A DNA stretch of 64,000 nt from the NCBI GenBank assembly GCA_022695795.1, contig MU404055.1:1-64000 (forward strand), given 5' to 3'. Source of the stretch: Biscogniauxia marginata (Eukaryota > Ascomycota > Sordariomycetes > Xylariales > Xylariaceae). Position 1 is the first letter of the stretch; each line of letters begins with the position of its first letter. The position numbers and the translations under genes were made by a program. Below the pieces are notes generated by a model. The model was not told the origin of the DNA and searched no databases. It saw only the letters and a program-made list of their open reading frames with translations. Shown one piece after another: positions 32,971 to 46,119 of the stretch.

Positions 32971-35900
32971 AATCTAGACTTTTAGCTAGATTGATCGCTT
33001 GTATATGATATGGTTTAATATCGAACCCTCATTTTCCAACCTGACGAACGTGCTCCTTTTCAAGGCCATGTATATCACCACCCAGCTTCCGTCAACACGG
33101 CATGCCTGGGATAGCGTGCGCTGCCAAGTTCGGCGAGACTCACTGTTTATTAGTAATGCCACATATTTATAAGCAGAAATGCCACCATTCAAAATTATCA
33201 AGCAATCATATCATTGCTAAGGTCTGGCCTGATATGCTGGAGAGAGTATGTAGATAAGACGCAACTAGTTAGTCATTGGAGAACTTGGGCGCCTGGATAG
33301 ATGTAGAGAAGCGGTACTCCGAACGCCGTCACCCGAGAAACTCGGACAACGCCACCGGAGTTCGAAGAACCAAACCATTAAACAGCAAGATCATGCCACC
33401 GGCTAGTCTCCTACAACTATATTACTTCGGCGACGGCAGATGGACGCGGCAGGTTTAATGATAGCATGGGATCACATAGAAGCTTCGTTCAAAAGGTCCC
33501 TCCTGATGGCTTATGTGATCCCGAGTTTTGGGGGTGTTAGGAATTTCAAATATGAAATTGATTTCAGCATTATTTAGAACGACGTATATAGGCGAAAATA
33601 TATGAAGTCTTCAGAACAGAAAGCGATATCGGCTATACTGTCCTGGTATGAGAAGAGCAGACAGTTAGTAGAGTTAAAGATTAAAGAGATAAGTTGCGTA
33701 AGTAGTTCCTAGGAGTTGAACAATGTTATTAATGATACATAGGTCGGAGCTCAGACGATTACATCTGCATGCATTCACTTAATGTACCCATGCTCTAATT
33801 CTTTTGATTCCGCCCGGCTCATTTTTCCAGATAATTACTGAGACCTAGGCGTTATATGAAATATACCTAGGAACACGCACATAGTTACGTAGGTAGTCTA
33901 CAATTTAGTCTAGAAATTTCCCAAGCCAACGGTTAGGATGAGACATTGCCGGGGGTAGGCCCTTGTCAAGCTTGTCAAAAGGGATGAAATCGGCGTGGGG
34001 GCCATGTCTAAGATCGGCAATTTTACTACCTGTGGAGGCGTGATTTTTCACCAGGTTCTCCGGCAGGCGGCCGACGGGACGGCTTGGTGCGGTGAGCCAA
34101 TTCCAAACCAATGTTAGCGGTCCGACCTAGGAGCATTAACAGAGCTGTTATAACGTGCCATTAAGCACTCTAGATTGGAATACAAACGTCATAGTCCAAA
34201 CCTCGAAGTTGCAAGCAGAATGGAAATGACGTCGATGAGTCCCAAGGAATCATCAGCGGTGAACAAGCGAACAGACTGTGGAATCTTTCTAGACTTTTTT
34301 TTCTCAAGGCCCGTGTGTGAACAATCCCGCCGTAGCTCCTTCTTGGCTTCTCAGCCGCTTCCTTCCAGCATGGAGGTGCCGCGGCTAAGATTCCGCGTGT
34401 CCCTTGCGTCTGATTCCCATGGTTCCTGAAAAGGGGTGGGCAATTGTCGAAGTTTTCCATGGAAGGCTTCACAGAGTCTTAGAAGTCCTCGATGCAAGTC
34501 GATGGGGTCCCATCGGTGGCGGCTCGGGTATCTAGCAGAAGGAGGTAGGCTGACAATTCCCCTCCCCCCGATTCCTAAATTTCTCGAGATATGTGCCTGC
34601 AGATCATCAGCTGCGCCGGTTTCATTACCTACTTCATAGCGAAGAGTAGGTACCACATGCGGGTATTATCTAGGTAGTGTGGGTGCTAGCGAAGGGCATA
34701 TCCTCCTATTCTCCTGACCCTGTTCATTAGATCATCAATTCCTAGATATTTTCGGGCTTGCCGTAGTCCACACCGCAGCGAGCCTTTCTCATTCTCCTCG
34801 ATCGTCTTCCTTACCGTCTATCCTTGAGAACCCGCTGTAGGCACTTGCTGGTAGTGGAGGAGCCAACCGAGGATACTACACGAAGTTTATTGGTAACCGG
34901 ACGAACCATCTATCAATACAGATATGGAGTTTGGTCCGTTCGATGAGCATTTGTGATTTTGTATTGTCTTGGCTATTCTGCGGTATGCTCGTCCACTGGC
35001 CTGACGACGTAAGTATTCGATACCCCCGCAAGAAAGCGGATACTTCAATGGCACAGCTAGATCAAGGGTCGGTTTCGGTAAACAAAGGACGTAACTACAC
35101 TAGAAATGTTCGCCAAGGATATTTACTGGGATGCTGACCCCCGGGCCACGTGCTTTTACTAGAATGGCTACCAGCGCATTTAGAATTTCCCTTTGATCAA
35201 TATGAATAAGTGACGATCGGCTTCCCAAGCATTATCTATCATATAAGCTTCATTTTCGATAAGATTGAGAGTTGACATCATAGCTCTCTATTCAGGCACA
35301 ATAGATTAGATCTTTAGATGCTCGAACGTAAGTTAGCCGCGATAGGACCAAGAGTTTAATAGCTCAATTGAGAGAAGAATTTTGTGTGCCAAAACATCTC
35401 GGTAGTGTATAGTGTATAGGAGAATCTTAATAGGAGATGTGTACGCAGGTAGTTAGTCTCAAGCGGGTTCGTGGAGTACTAGCTATTCCAATATTATTTC
35501 CGCGCTGTAGACCATTCACAAAAGAATTAGCGGCCGTTTGACGCTGAACACAGCTGAAAAGGACGCAAAATCTTTTCTTATCAGTTCCTAGCTGTTGCCG
35601 GCTATAGTTTCCACTCTGCAGTTGGTTGACACCACGAAATGGTGCGCTAACAATAAGGTTCGCGCAAGGCTGGCGGACCTGGATGCAGACTAACCTGGCA
35701 CCCTGGGTAGAGCTGATATTGCGATCTGCCTCCCAAACTTGGGTATAATCAAGCAGGGGTGGTGGGAAAGGAGGGGCGGCGCCTGGGGTGCCAAACCACC
35801 ACGAAGGAGAGATTACTCCATCCACTCCCAAAGGAGAAATGAACTTCGACACTTCAAGCTCATTCAATGAGGACCGCCATGTGTCGTGGGCTAAGGATCC

Positions 35901-36327
35901 ATACTCCAACGCTCATCTATGCGGCCAAGGACCAATATTCACCTCAGTGCTAGGCCCCCAAACCCGGAAGGGTTGGCGTAAGGGGGAAAGTGTCCATCGC
36001 CATACAGGTCCCTGACTAATTGACGACATGGGAAGCGTTGCGAAAGAAGAGACGATGATGAGGGAAGATGGAGCTAACATTGCCAAGACCCGTCTGCGGA
36101 ATATTCAGACTCAGGGGGTCCATTTCGAAAGTGTATATATCTGCTGTCATCAGTCCTTCCATCGACAACTTCTCTTTCCCTCATCATCCAGTCTACGATC
36201 AACTCAAGTGTCCCTCACTAGTCATTCTCTATACCACCAACTCAGTCATTCTTTGATCTGTGCTTTACAGCTCCGCACTTGCCATACTTAATAATAATCG
36301 TCTCAGACTAGACACCTAATTATCAAA
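32971..36327. other. 3.4-kb stretch with no confident gene
   Basis: Contains several protein-like scraps without starts or homology that I recognise. One is a 67-residue minus-strand frame ending at 33905 that begins without ATG; another is a minus-strand frame near 34180-34290 reading LFTADDSLGLIDVISILLAT. They may be exons of an unknown gene or decayed remnants. The last 150 bases form the T/C-rich leader and promoter of the secreted-protein gene. Confidence 0.45.
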
Positions 36328-37036
36328 ATGAAGTTCACCAGCTTTGCTCTCGCCGCCCTCTCGCTGGGCACTGCCTTCGCTGCCCCGGCCGCCCCTCAGG
36401 TCGACAGCCGTGGCCTCCTTGTCGTCGGACAGGCCACCCAGCAGGTTACCACCGTGGAGACCCAGGTTGTCCAGCAGATCACTCAGATCAGTATGTGATT
36501 CCCTTCCTCCATTCACGTCTTCCGACTAGCTAACTTGGCCACTAGCCACTGTCATTACTTCTACCAAGGATGTTAGCGTTCTGCGGGTCGCTCTCAAGGA
36601 CCTGTCCGTTCAGATCAATGTCCTCCTGAACGACCTCCAGCCCGTTCTGTCTCTGCAGCTCCCTCTCATCACCGCCGAGCTCCTGAACCTGCCTGGTCTC
36701 CTTGAGCACGTCTTGACCATCGTCCAGAAGGTTGTCAACGTTGTTGGTGCCATCACCGGCCAGCTGACTGATGGTAAGTCCGCTGCTGTCTCATTCATAG
36801 CACCATATACTAACGATATATCAGACCTCGTCAAGACTCTGCAGCCCGAGCTCCAGCTCGTCCTCGGTGCCATCAAGCCTGTCAAGACACTCGTTGTTCC
36901 CTTCGGCCAGAACGTTGCCGCCAAGGGCACCCAGAGCGTCGAGATCACCCGTATCCTTAGCATCACCAACGAGCTCGATGGCCTCCTAAGCGGCGTCCTA
37001 GCTACTCTGCTCGGCATTGTTGGCACTCTTCTATAA
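36328..37036 (+). CDS. Small secreted protein, effector candidate
   Basis: Three exons: 36328-36490, 36546-36773 and 36825-37036, giving 200 residues. Intron 1 has donor GTATGT, branch GCTAACT and acceptor ACTAG; intron 2 has donor GTAAGT, branch TACTAAC and acceptor TCAG. A signal peptide is obvious (MKFTSFALAALSLGTAFAAP), with likely cleavage after the Ala-Ala-Pro-Ala region. The mature part is a series of amphipathic helices rich in Leu/Val/Ile with few aromatic residues and, as translated, no cysteine, which is unusual for a fungal effector. The start has a good context (ATCAAAATGA). Intron 2 is 51 bases, a multiple of three without a stop, so retention would add 17 residues in frame. The gene lies about 1.35 kb from a RIP-degraded transposon island. 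I do not recognise the family; secretion is well supported, an effector role is inference. Confidence 0.85.
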
Positions 37037-38386
37037 ACGGATTAACCTATCAGCAGCAATATCAATACCTTCTTGTATGATAATTGATCCATAATAATTG
37101 GTGTGGTCGCACGTGGGGGAGAGATGGACTGGATACGCACGCTCATGACTGGATGCTTGGACTCCCTTGGCATTTTCACACCTACAGCGCGCCGCTGAAC
37201 CTGTACAATCCTATTTCAGCAGTCTGGCTAATACGGAGCTGTAAAGCTTTATTACCTATTATGAGTTTTAGTGTGATGTGCTCATGTTTACTTTATTGCT
37301 AGTAATATGCCTATGAATACTATTCTATTGATTTTTCTTTCAAATCATGAATTTTCGTTGCCTCGTGAAACTGCTCTGCATATCCTTAATAAAAAGTGAC
37401 ATAAGTGAAGCAATATTAAATTTTTTTTTTGCGATGCCTTCGTATTTCCTGTTTCTGTCGGTGTTGGCTTTGCACCTTTGTTCTTGTGGTAGTTACTCGG
37501 TTGTAGCATTCCCTAAGTGAGGGCAGAAATGGAAGAGAACCAGAAAAGAAGTAGCCTTTCAACAAACTTAGTTAGCAGCAGCTCGAATAGTTAGTATGAC
37601 TTGCGTTGGTATACTTTTGACCACCAATATGATTCAGACCATGACAACCTCGCAGTTCAATGCTTGAGTATATTGCCGTATCGACCCATGTAATATGTTT
37701 CAAGCCTCTTTCCTCTGTTGAGCTCAAGTACGTTTAATTCAAGTGAAATCTTTTTCATTTATCAAGATAAATAATCAATTTGTAATAAGCGCCCCCAGAG
37801 ACACTTCAACTGGTAGAAATGAGTTCCTATGAGCCAACTCCACGATCCGATTTCTAAAGGAAGTGGGAGAGTTTGGGGAGTGTGTCTAATGTGTTGTTGC
37901 TCTTTTAACGACAAGAACAGATGTTCTCACAAAAGACCGCATTTATATTTCATTCAACCAGCTAGTACCACACCACATTGTAAGTAGACGGCACACTAGT
38001 TTAGGAAAAAGAGAAAGTAGCGAGCTAGCTTAGTAGGAATCAGCCCGTGTCGACGCGGGTGAATGGCTAGACCAATCGAATAAGCCACCTAAAGAGCCAC
38101 CGGGACGGGAAGTCCCGTGAATTCTAACTACTTATACTATATATGTACCAGTTATACTAGTTAAGCAGACCCGTGATAAACGTACCATGCAATGTAGCCT
38201 ATTAAGTTGTAATACTAACTCTCGTAAGATAGATATTATTACAAGCTATTAAAATATTAATGTTAACGCCTCACAATTTCGTCAAAATAATGACTGTCAT
38301 TAGTATGATATTCCTTGTAATTGTGACTGCTATCTCTCGCTGTCACTAGTTACTAGGAATAATGGCTTTTTAACTGGTATTTATAT
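37037..38386. other. Transition zone from gene to transposon island
   Basis: 3' flank of the secreted-protein gene followed by increasingly AT-rich DNA up to the target-site duplication of element D. No gene or separate element recognised. Confidence 0.55.
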
Positions 38387-38391
38387 ATAAA
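38387..38391. repeat. Left target-site duplication of element D (ATAAA)
   Basis: Five bases directly before the TG end of the left D LTR. The partner at 60002-60006 is ATAAG; the single difference is a G-to-A change, as RIP would cause. Confidence 0.75.
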
Positions 38392-39060
38392 TGTCACGGG
38401 GGTCTTTAAAAGATACCAAGAATAAATAATATATTTTATTAAGTCAAGCCTTGATTTTTAAGTCTTTTTTAATTTCGACTTAAGTTACGACTTTTTTATA
38501 TAAATAATTTAATTTCCTAATTAAGAAGTTATTAACGCCGTTTAATATCACTAATTAGTCCTTTTTTCGTTAATTTAATTTATATTCCTACTTAATATGA
38601 CGAACCTCCCTATGTGTTCCTAGTCAGCTGACTTCACAGGTGAGTACGTACTAGGTTTTCTTGTTTTAAAGGTAACAATGAATTAAGATTGGTTTAAGAG
38701 ATTTATAATGCTTTATTCGTTAGAGAGATTTCAAGGTACTCTCACTATAGTATTAAAGAGTGACTATAGTCTTAAATTGATAGCTAAAGAACGAATGACT
38801 AGATACATAGGAAACCTTGATTTACTTATACTCGTTCTTCTTTTACTACTGTCAAGTGAATCATTGAATCATTAATCTCCCATCCATGATTCACTGATCC
38901 ATTAGATCCTCAGGCGGCGTTCTTTCCCAATCAAGCGCCCAACGGCGCTTTTCTGGTCACGTGCTCCACACGTGACACACAAAAGAAAAAGGAGGTTCAT
39001 AACACTTAACCCTTTTATTATTTTTAACTTATTAACATAAAAAGGCTTTATCTTATAATA
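38392..39060 (-). repeat. Left (3') LTR of element D, interrupted by solo LTR C
   Basis: Begins TGTCACGGGGGTC and aligns base for base with the right LTR, with differences almost entirely C/T or G/A. The alignment breaks at 38595 and resumes at 39010 (CCCTTTTATT against CCCCTCTATC), which places the C insertion exactly. Net length is 255 bases. Confidence 0.9.
38596..39004 (-). repeat. Solo LTR C, with target-site duplication CTTAA
   Basis: A 409-base LTR of the same family as B and the 3' part of A: it starts TATGACGAACCTCC and shares blocks such as ACTAGGTTTTCTTGTTTTAA and AATGCTTTATTCGTTA. It is flanked by CTTAA at 38591-38595 and 39005-39009, so the internal region and second LTR were lost by LTR-LTR recombination. 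It keeps far more G and C than the DNA on either side, so it either arrived after the main mutation phase or escaped it. Its U3 portion contains GC-rich palindromic CACGTG-type motifs near 38958-38975. Confidence 0.9.
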
Positions 39061-39882
39061 CCACTTCCTCTTTTTTTTAAAGTTAACCCGATTTATTTGT
39101 TTAATTTACTCGAAAATCCTTAAGTACCTTAAAATTATTTTTATAAAAATTTAACATTATAATTCGAACTTCCTTATAAAAATAATTATAAAGTTTTTAA
39201 AAAAATTATTTTTATTATATAAAGTACTTAACCCTTTAATTTATAAATATAAATATTATTATTTTATTAATATTATATTTATTTATTACTTAAACTTAAT
39301 TAACTTTTTTAAATATTAAATTAAAATTAAATAAAAAGCGCTTTTCGTTTTTAAAAGGTTTTATAAGTAATATGTAAAATATATTATAAATCTTTTAATT
39401 TTTAAGGAGCTTTAATTTAACTATAATTAAAAAGATTATTTTAATAATTTAAAAAAGTTCTAAAAACTTATAATTTAACTTTTTAATAAGTTTATAAGTT
39501 TTAACATTTTTTCCGTTAAATATAACTAAATCCCTTTAATAAAACTTAAAAACTTTTAATCTCTTTTTATTAATATATTTATATATAATCGCTTAAAAAG
39601 CCTTAAAAAGCCTTTTCGTTTTTTTAAATAAGTTTGTTATTTAATAAACATATAAAAAACTATCGAAATATTTAAGTTTTATTTTAAAAGAGTTATATAT
39701 AAAAAAAAAACTTATAATTTACGTAAAACGAAAATAATTAAATTAAAAATAAACTTCGCTATAAAAATTAAAAAAAACTTAGTTATTTATTTTTTAATTA
39801 ATAAAAATACGTAAATAGCTTTTTATAACTTAATTAATTCGTTTAGTTTAATTATTAATTTATAAGTAAAAAGTTATATTTA

Positions 39883-40256
39883 TATTACGAACCAACAAGG
39901 GTAAGAGGAATGAAGGAAGTCATGTGATTTAAGGTCACATGATTCCAGGAAGAATTCTTTATTAACTCTTAAGAATTAAGGAAAATAATAAGCATTACTC
40001 TATAAAAAAGTAAATATAAACAGATTCGAATTTCCTTTATATCTAGTCATTTATTCGAGTTTTTTAGCTATTAATTTAAAATTATAATTACTTTTTAATA
40101 TTATAATAAAAATACTTTAAAATCTCTTTAACGAATAAAGCATTATAAATCTTTTAAATTAACCTTAATTTATTATTACTTTTAAAATAAAAAAAACCTA
40201 ATATATACTTATTTATAAAGTTAATTAACTAGAAACAAATAAGGAGATTCGTTACA
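39883..40256 (+). repeat. 5' LTR of element A
   Basis: 374 bases, from TATTACGAACC (originally TG) to GTTACA. The first 80 bases keep G and C, including the inverted repeat TCATGTGA/TCACATGA near 39920-39943, while the matching part of the other LTR has lost nearly all of it. From about 40080 on it is shared with LTRs B and C in inverse orientation. Confidence 0.9.
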
Positions 40257-40332
40257 TTTTAATAGCTTTTTAATTAATGCTTAATATTGGTTTAAAAGAA
40301 GGGACTCTTAGTCGAATCATCTTAAAATAAGT

Positions 40333-43300
40333 ATGCCCCTTAAAACTAAAAAGCAACAAAAAAATAATAATTAATAAGCTTTTAAACGAAAGTTTTAGAT
40401 TTTTTTACGATATAATAAAAAGGTTTAAAAATTAATATAAAAGTTAATTATAATTATAATTAAAAAAGAGCCCTAAAAAGACACCTTTAAAGCTTAATAA
40501 AAAGAATTATTTAAAGAAAAAGAAAAGAAAAGGAAAAAACACTTAAAAAAGAAAATAAATAAATAAAACTACTTTTAAACGATAATAATCCTAGTAGTTT
40601 AAATAACGAAAACGACATAACGACCCCTAATATAAAAGGTTTTAAATTAATTATACTTAATAAGTATAATAAGATAAGTAATTTAAAGGGATTTTTAATT
40701 TAAGCCGGAACTTATTTACGGTTTTATCACGGAATAATTACTACTAAAAATAAAAGGTTTTTATAGTATTTTAGCTCCTTATTAAAACTATTTTAATCTA
40801 GTTTTAACTAATATTAAAAAATTACTTAAATAATAAATTAAGCGCCTAAAAAGACATAAAAAAGGGTTTTAAAAATTATAAAATGTTTAAAAAATAACTT
40901 AAATTTATATTTAATAATTTAATTCTTAAGTAATAAGTCGAAATTTAACTTTATAAATTATAATAAAATAAAAAAGCTTTAACTTATATTATTAAATTTA
41001 AAAAACTCGTAAATTAATTATAATTACTTATTAAAAATTTATATTACTTGTTTTATAAAGAATTAAAAAACTATATAAAAAATAAATTATATAAAATAAA
41101 TCTATATAAAAAAAGAAATTTAAAAAAGTTTAATAATTACGTTATAATAATAATAATTATTAATAATAAGAACTTCGAATAATACTTTAAAAAACAATAT
41201 AACGAAAGAACGGCGATTAATAAAAAAAAGGAAATTATAAAAGTGGTACTAAAATAAGAAAAGGTATTAAAACTAAGTTAACTATTAAGTGTTTTAATTA
41301 TAAAAAAAACTTTATAAAAACGAGTATCGAAGTTTAAAAAAATAAAAAATAAAAATAAGAGGAATTCCTTAACTCGAGAAAAAGATATTTAAAATAAGGA
41401 TTTATTTTAAAGATAATAAAGAAATAAATTAAATATTTATTATTATTATTATTAAAGCAAAAAAGAACGAAAAAGTATTTATAAAAAAGTTATAATATTC
41501 GTTAAAGTTATAAAAAAGAAACTTATAAATATTATTTAAGGTATTATCGCTTACTTGTTATAATACGCAAAAACTATAAATACTATTAAATCGGCTTTAA
41601 AAACTACTTAAAACATAATAACTTATATTTAAAATATCTCACGTTAAAATAAGTCAAATAAAAATATAATAAAAACGAATTACTATATAAATATAATACC
41701 TATAAATTAAAATATAACTTAAGAATTAAATTAAATTATAATAAACTACATTAAAATTATTATAATAATAATATATATAAAATACATTAAAAAAGAAATA
41801 AATATAATAATTTATATTAAAAGTTTTATATAAATAATATTAATTAATTTAATAAATTATTAAGTAAAAAGCCTAAATTAAATCTAAAAAAAGTTAAATA
41901 ACTAAAAAACGAAATATTTCACCTTAATAAGGATAAAATAAAATAAATATATATATTGCTATATTAAAGCTTTTATATTAATAACGTTTATTAAATATAT
42001 AAAAACTTTAAAAATAAAACCGGAAAATAATAACACGAAAAAAACGAATATATTTATAATAACGTTTCATAATAATTACATTATTTAAAAGCTTATTATC
42101 TTTATTTAAGTTCCGAAAAAAATAACTAAATAATTACTAAAAGTTATATATATTATATCTTAATACTTTATAATATATATAAGTTATTTAAAACGGGTTT
42201 CGAAAAAAACGAAGTTAAAAAGGAATTATAAGAATTACGAAGGGGATTACATTTTCTATATTAACTTAAAAAGCGAATTAATTATAATATTAATTTATTC
42301 GGGTTTATAAAAAAGCACTTAATAAAATAATAAATAAAAATATATACGATTAAATTAAATTATAAACATATTTTTAAAACATATTTTTAAAAAAAAGGGA
42401 GAATTTCTAGAAATATATATAAACCTATAAAAAGACATTAAATTACCCTTAACAAGCAAATTCAAGAATTATACCTTTTATTTAAAAATAATTTAAAACC
42501 TTAAAAGTTTTTAAATTAATAAAAAAACAAATTTAAGCTATAAAAAAGCCCTTAAAAAATTAAAATTTTAATATATAAAGTTTTATATAAAAAATAAACT
42601 TTTTACCCCTTATTACGTAAAAAGTAATTAAAGAAATTATTAAAATAATAATTACTAGAAACACGCTTTTATAAAAGCCTAAAAATAAAACGAAATTAAA
42701 CTTATAATAACCTGAAAAAACTAAAAAAAGAAAAAACATAAAAAACTAAAAAACGGTAAAAACTCTCGTTAATAAAGCAGTAAAAAGCTATAAATAATAA
42801 ATCTTTATATAAAGTCTAATTAAGACTTAATAATATTATTATAATTAAAAGGAAATATAATAAAAGGAAATATAATAAAAGGAAATATAAAGTTTTTATA
42901 AACTTAAAAACAAATAAAAGTTATATTTTAACTAAAATAACTTAAAAAACAATATATTATAAATATATAAATAAAATTTATATAAATTATAAAACTTTAA
43001 AAGATATATATTTAGTTATAAGAATAATAAAGTATTAAAAGAAATAATTCCTTTTTTAGTAATCATTTAAAACCATTTTTAATATTATATATATATTAAA
43101 TCACGATATAATCTTAAAAATAAATTAACTTAAAAGAAGTAATTTACGAATAAATTTTAAGATAAACACGCTTCATTAAAATTAAAATTAAAAGAAATTA
43201 ATTATTATAAATTATAAAATAAATACCGTAATAACTTCAAAAAAACGAATATAAAAACGAAACACGTTATTTATATAATTTAAATAATTAAGCTTAAAAA

Positions 43301-45993
43301 TTTAACGAAAAAAATACCACGTAAGTACTTTTATTTTTATAAATTATTTAAAAATAAAATAAAAAAAGAATTATTAAAATATAGTTAATAAAATCACTAA
43401 ATTCATTTTAAAAATAAATAATTAAAACTATTTTTAATATATTTTATAAATTAAAAAAAACCAAAAATACTATAAAAAGAATTTAAAAAGACTTTAATAA
43501 AAGATATATTAAAAAGTTAAAATCCTTATTAAAATATTTAATAATTATAATACTAAAAATCGATAAAAATAAATTTAATATAATGATGAGTAATTAATTA
43601 TTAATACTTTAATAAAACTTATAAAAAAGTAAATTAATAAAACTTAAATCTTTATAATATTAAACCTCCGCGATAATTATTATATAATTAAAATAGCTAA
43701 AAAACATAAATAATATACCGCTTTTTAAACGATATATAAATATTATAAATATAAAATTATATTATTTAAACTTATTAATATACCCGTTATATTTTAATAT
43801 ATAATTATAATAGTTTTTTATAAGTTTTTAAATAAATAACATGTTAAAAAACCAGATTATTTAGGGTTTATAATAAGTTTAGAAAAATCCGCATTTAAAA
43901 AGGAAAAATAGTAATAATTAAGAATTAATTAAAACTTAAAAATGTTATAAACGTATACGTATTTCTTAATTTTATTAATTACGTTAAATAATTTATTTAA
44001 AATTTCGGGCAAATCGTTAAACTATTAATAAAATTAATTATTTTAGCGAAAATAAAAAAAACAACTTTTTATTTTATTAAAAAAACCAAATAAGCTTTTT
44101 AATAATTAAAGGAAATTATAATTAATAAAGTTATATATAAATTTCTAAATAAAAAAAAACAACTAAGAATAAACGCTTTAAATTTTGCTATTAAAGTAAT
44201 CTTAAAATAATTAAAAAATAATAAAAAATAATACTTAATTACGTACTTATTTAAAGCATTACATAGTACTAAATTAAACTATTAAATTTATAACAAGGAA
44301 TTATTAATAATTATTAAAGCACTAAAAAAATAAAAATTATAACTTAATAAAACTAAAGAACTTATTAATATTTATTTAAATTACAAAAACCTTACACGAT
44401 TTATAATAATATAAACACTTAATTAAAGATATAAATATTAAATGATTTTTTTATTTAAGTTTAATTTTAAAATCCATTATATTAAAAAAAGGAAAACATT
44501 TAAGTAAATCTTTTTAATAAAAAAAGAAACTATAAATCAAAAATTAATAAAAGAAATATCTAAATATTTAAATAACAAAATGACGAATTAATTATACTAG
44601 TTTATATGCGAATTAATATAAAAAACTAGAAATAACGTTTTAAAGAAAGTTATAATTAAAAAGAAAAATAATTATAGTTTTAATAAAGATTTAATAACAA
44701 ACTTTTTTTATATAAAAAAAGATTTATATATTAAAATAAATATAAAACGAATTTATTAAGGAATTTTACGAACACTTTTTACATAGTTATTAAAGAATCT
44801 TTAAAACATTAAAATAATTATAAAAAGTTATAATATTTATAATATAAACTATATAAATTATTATAACTAACTTAAATATTTTAAAAAACATAATATATAA
44901 TTATATAAAATTTTATAATGAAACTTTTTAAATTAAAAAGATCTTATTATAAAAGTACTTTATAATAATATATAAGTAATTATTAATAAACTTATAAAAT
45001 ATATTTACTTTTTACTATTTAACGAGTTAAGCATAATAAAATAATTGGTTTTTAGTTTCTTAAAAAAATATATTAATAAATATAAATTATTAAAACGTAT
45101 TATTTTAAATAAAGATAAATTATTTATGTTAAAATTTTAAATTAGTTTAATAAAACGAATAAAAATTAAATAAAAGTTATTTATAACGTATTATCCTTAA
45201 TTAAACAAATAAATAAAAAATTAAATTAAATAATAAAACAATATTTACGAAGTTATATTAACTAAGAAATAAATAATTAAATAGAATTATTATTAATAGC
45301 TTAAATAACGTATAACATTTCGATTAATAAAGACATAAAAATATTATTATATAAAATAATATATAAATAAAAAGCAGAAATCTAAAAACAATCGATTAAA
45401 CTTATAAAAGTACTAAAAATAAAAATAAAAGCCTTAAAAATAGAAGTATTATCCGAAAAAGTCTAAGTAATATAATTACGGTTATAAAAAGAATTATAAT
45501 TTATTTAAAATAAAATAATAAAGTATTATAATAATAAAAAATTAAGGGACTAATTTTTAGAAAAAAAGATATAATTTACTTATTTTATTAATAATAAGGC
45601 GTATTAATAAAAACGCCTTAAATTAAAACAAAACGGCTTAATAAAAAACTTAAATTTAAAAAGTTATTTTAAAAATTAATTATAAACTTTCTCTTTTAAA
45701 AAGATCTAGAATATATTTTATATTTCATGTTTTACTTTTAAAACTAACATTAAAAAACGCCTTATTAAAAATTTAATTAAAAATTTAAAAAAAACCTAAT
45801 AAATATAAAATAAAAAAGATATTAAATTCAAAATAAGTTAATAATTAATTATAATATCTTATTAAATAAAAAAGCTATTTATTAAAAAAATACTTAAAAA
45901 CCTTTTAAATATTTAAAGAATTTAATAATTAAACTTAAAAACTTTTATTAATAAAACCCAAATCGTTTAAAAAGACTTAAAAATAAAAGCTAG
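40333..45993 (+). pseudogene. gag-pol remnant of element A (Ty3/gypsy chromovirus)
   Basis: Decayed polyprotein gene. Gag begins at ATG 40333 (MPLKTKK...). An acidic linker and a capsid-like stretch with YLRFYHGIITTKNKRF lie near 40590-40800. RT is at about 43640-43900: LRDNYYLIKIA, YKYYKYK, then PDYLGFIISLEKSAFKKEK, with expected Gly and Trp positions changed to stops or Lys. RNase H is at about 44165-44470, with FKALHSTKLNY and IYNKELL. The integrase core is at about 44980-45290. A chromodomain end at 45889-45966 reads NT*KPFKYLKNL then NPNR, where the stop replaces Trp. The domain order RT, RNase H, integrase, chromodomain defines a chromovirus. No functional product is possible. Confidence 0.88.
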
Positions 45994-46109
45994 AATCAAA
46001 AAAAAGCAAATCAAAAAAAAGCAAATCAAAAAAAAGCAAATCAAAAAAAAGCAAATCAAAAAAAAGCAAATCAAAAAAAAGCAAATCAAAAAAAAGCAAA
46101 TCAAAAAAA
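45994..46109 (+). repeat. 15-base tandem repeat after the chromodomain of element A
   Basis: Seven perfect copies of AATCAAAAAAAAGCA and one partial. The unit is five codons and would keep frame with pol, lengthening the tail behind the chromodomain. Perfect copies within a heavily mutated element suggest amplification after, or homogenisation despite, the mutation phase. Confidence 0.9.
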
Positions 46110-46119
46110 GAGAAAACCT

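Noticed and set aside
33905..34111. Minus-strand frame of 68 codons that reads like protein
   Set aside because: No ATG, no recognised family, no splice partners found; kept only as a note in the intergenic entry.
35427..35909. Minus-strand frame of 160 codons
   Set aside because: Begins at a non-ATG codon, mixed composition, no domain or homologue that I can name.
45994..46109. Possible CRISPR-like array
   Set aside because: Repeats are directly adjacent with no spacers, lie in a eukaryotic retroelement, and are a simple minisatellite.
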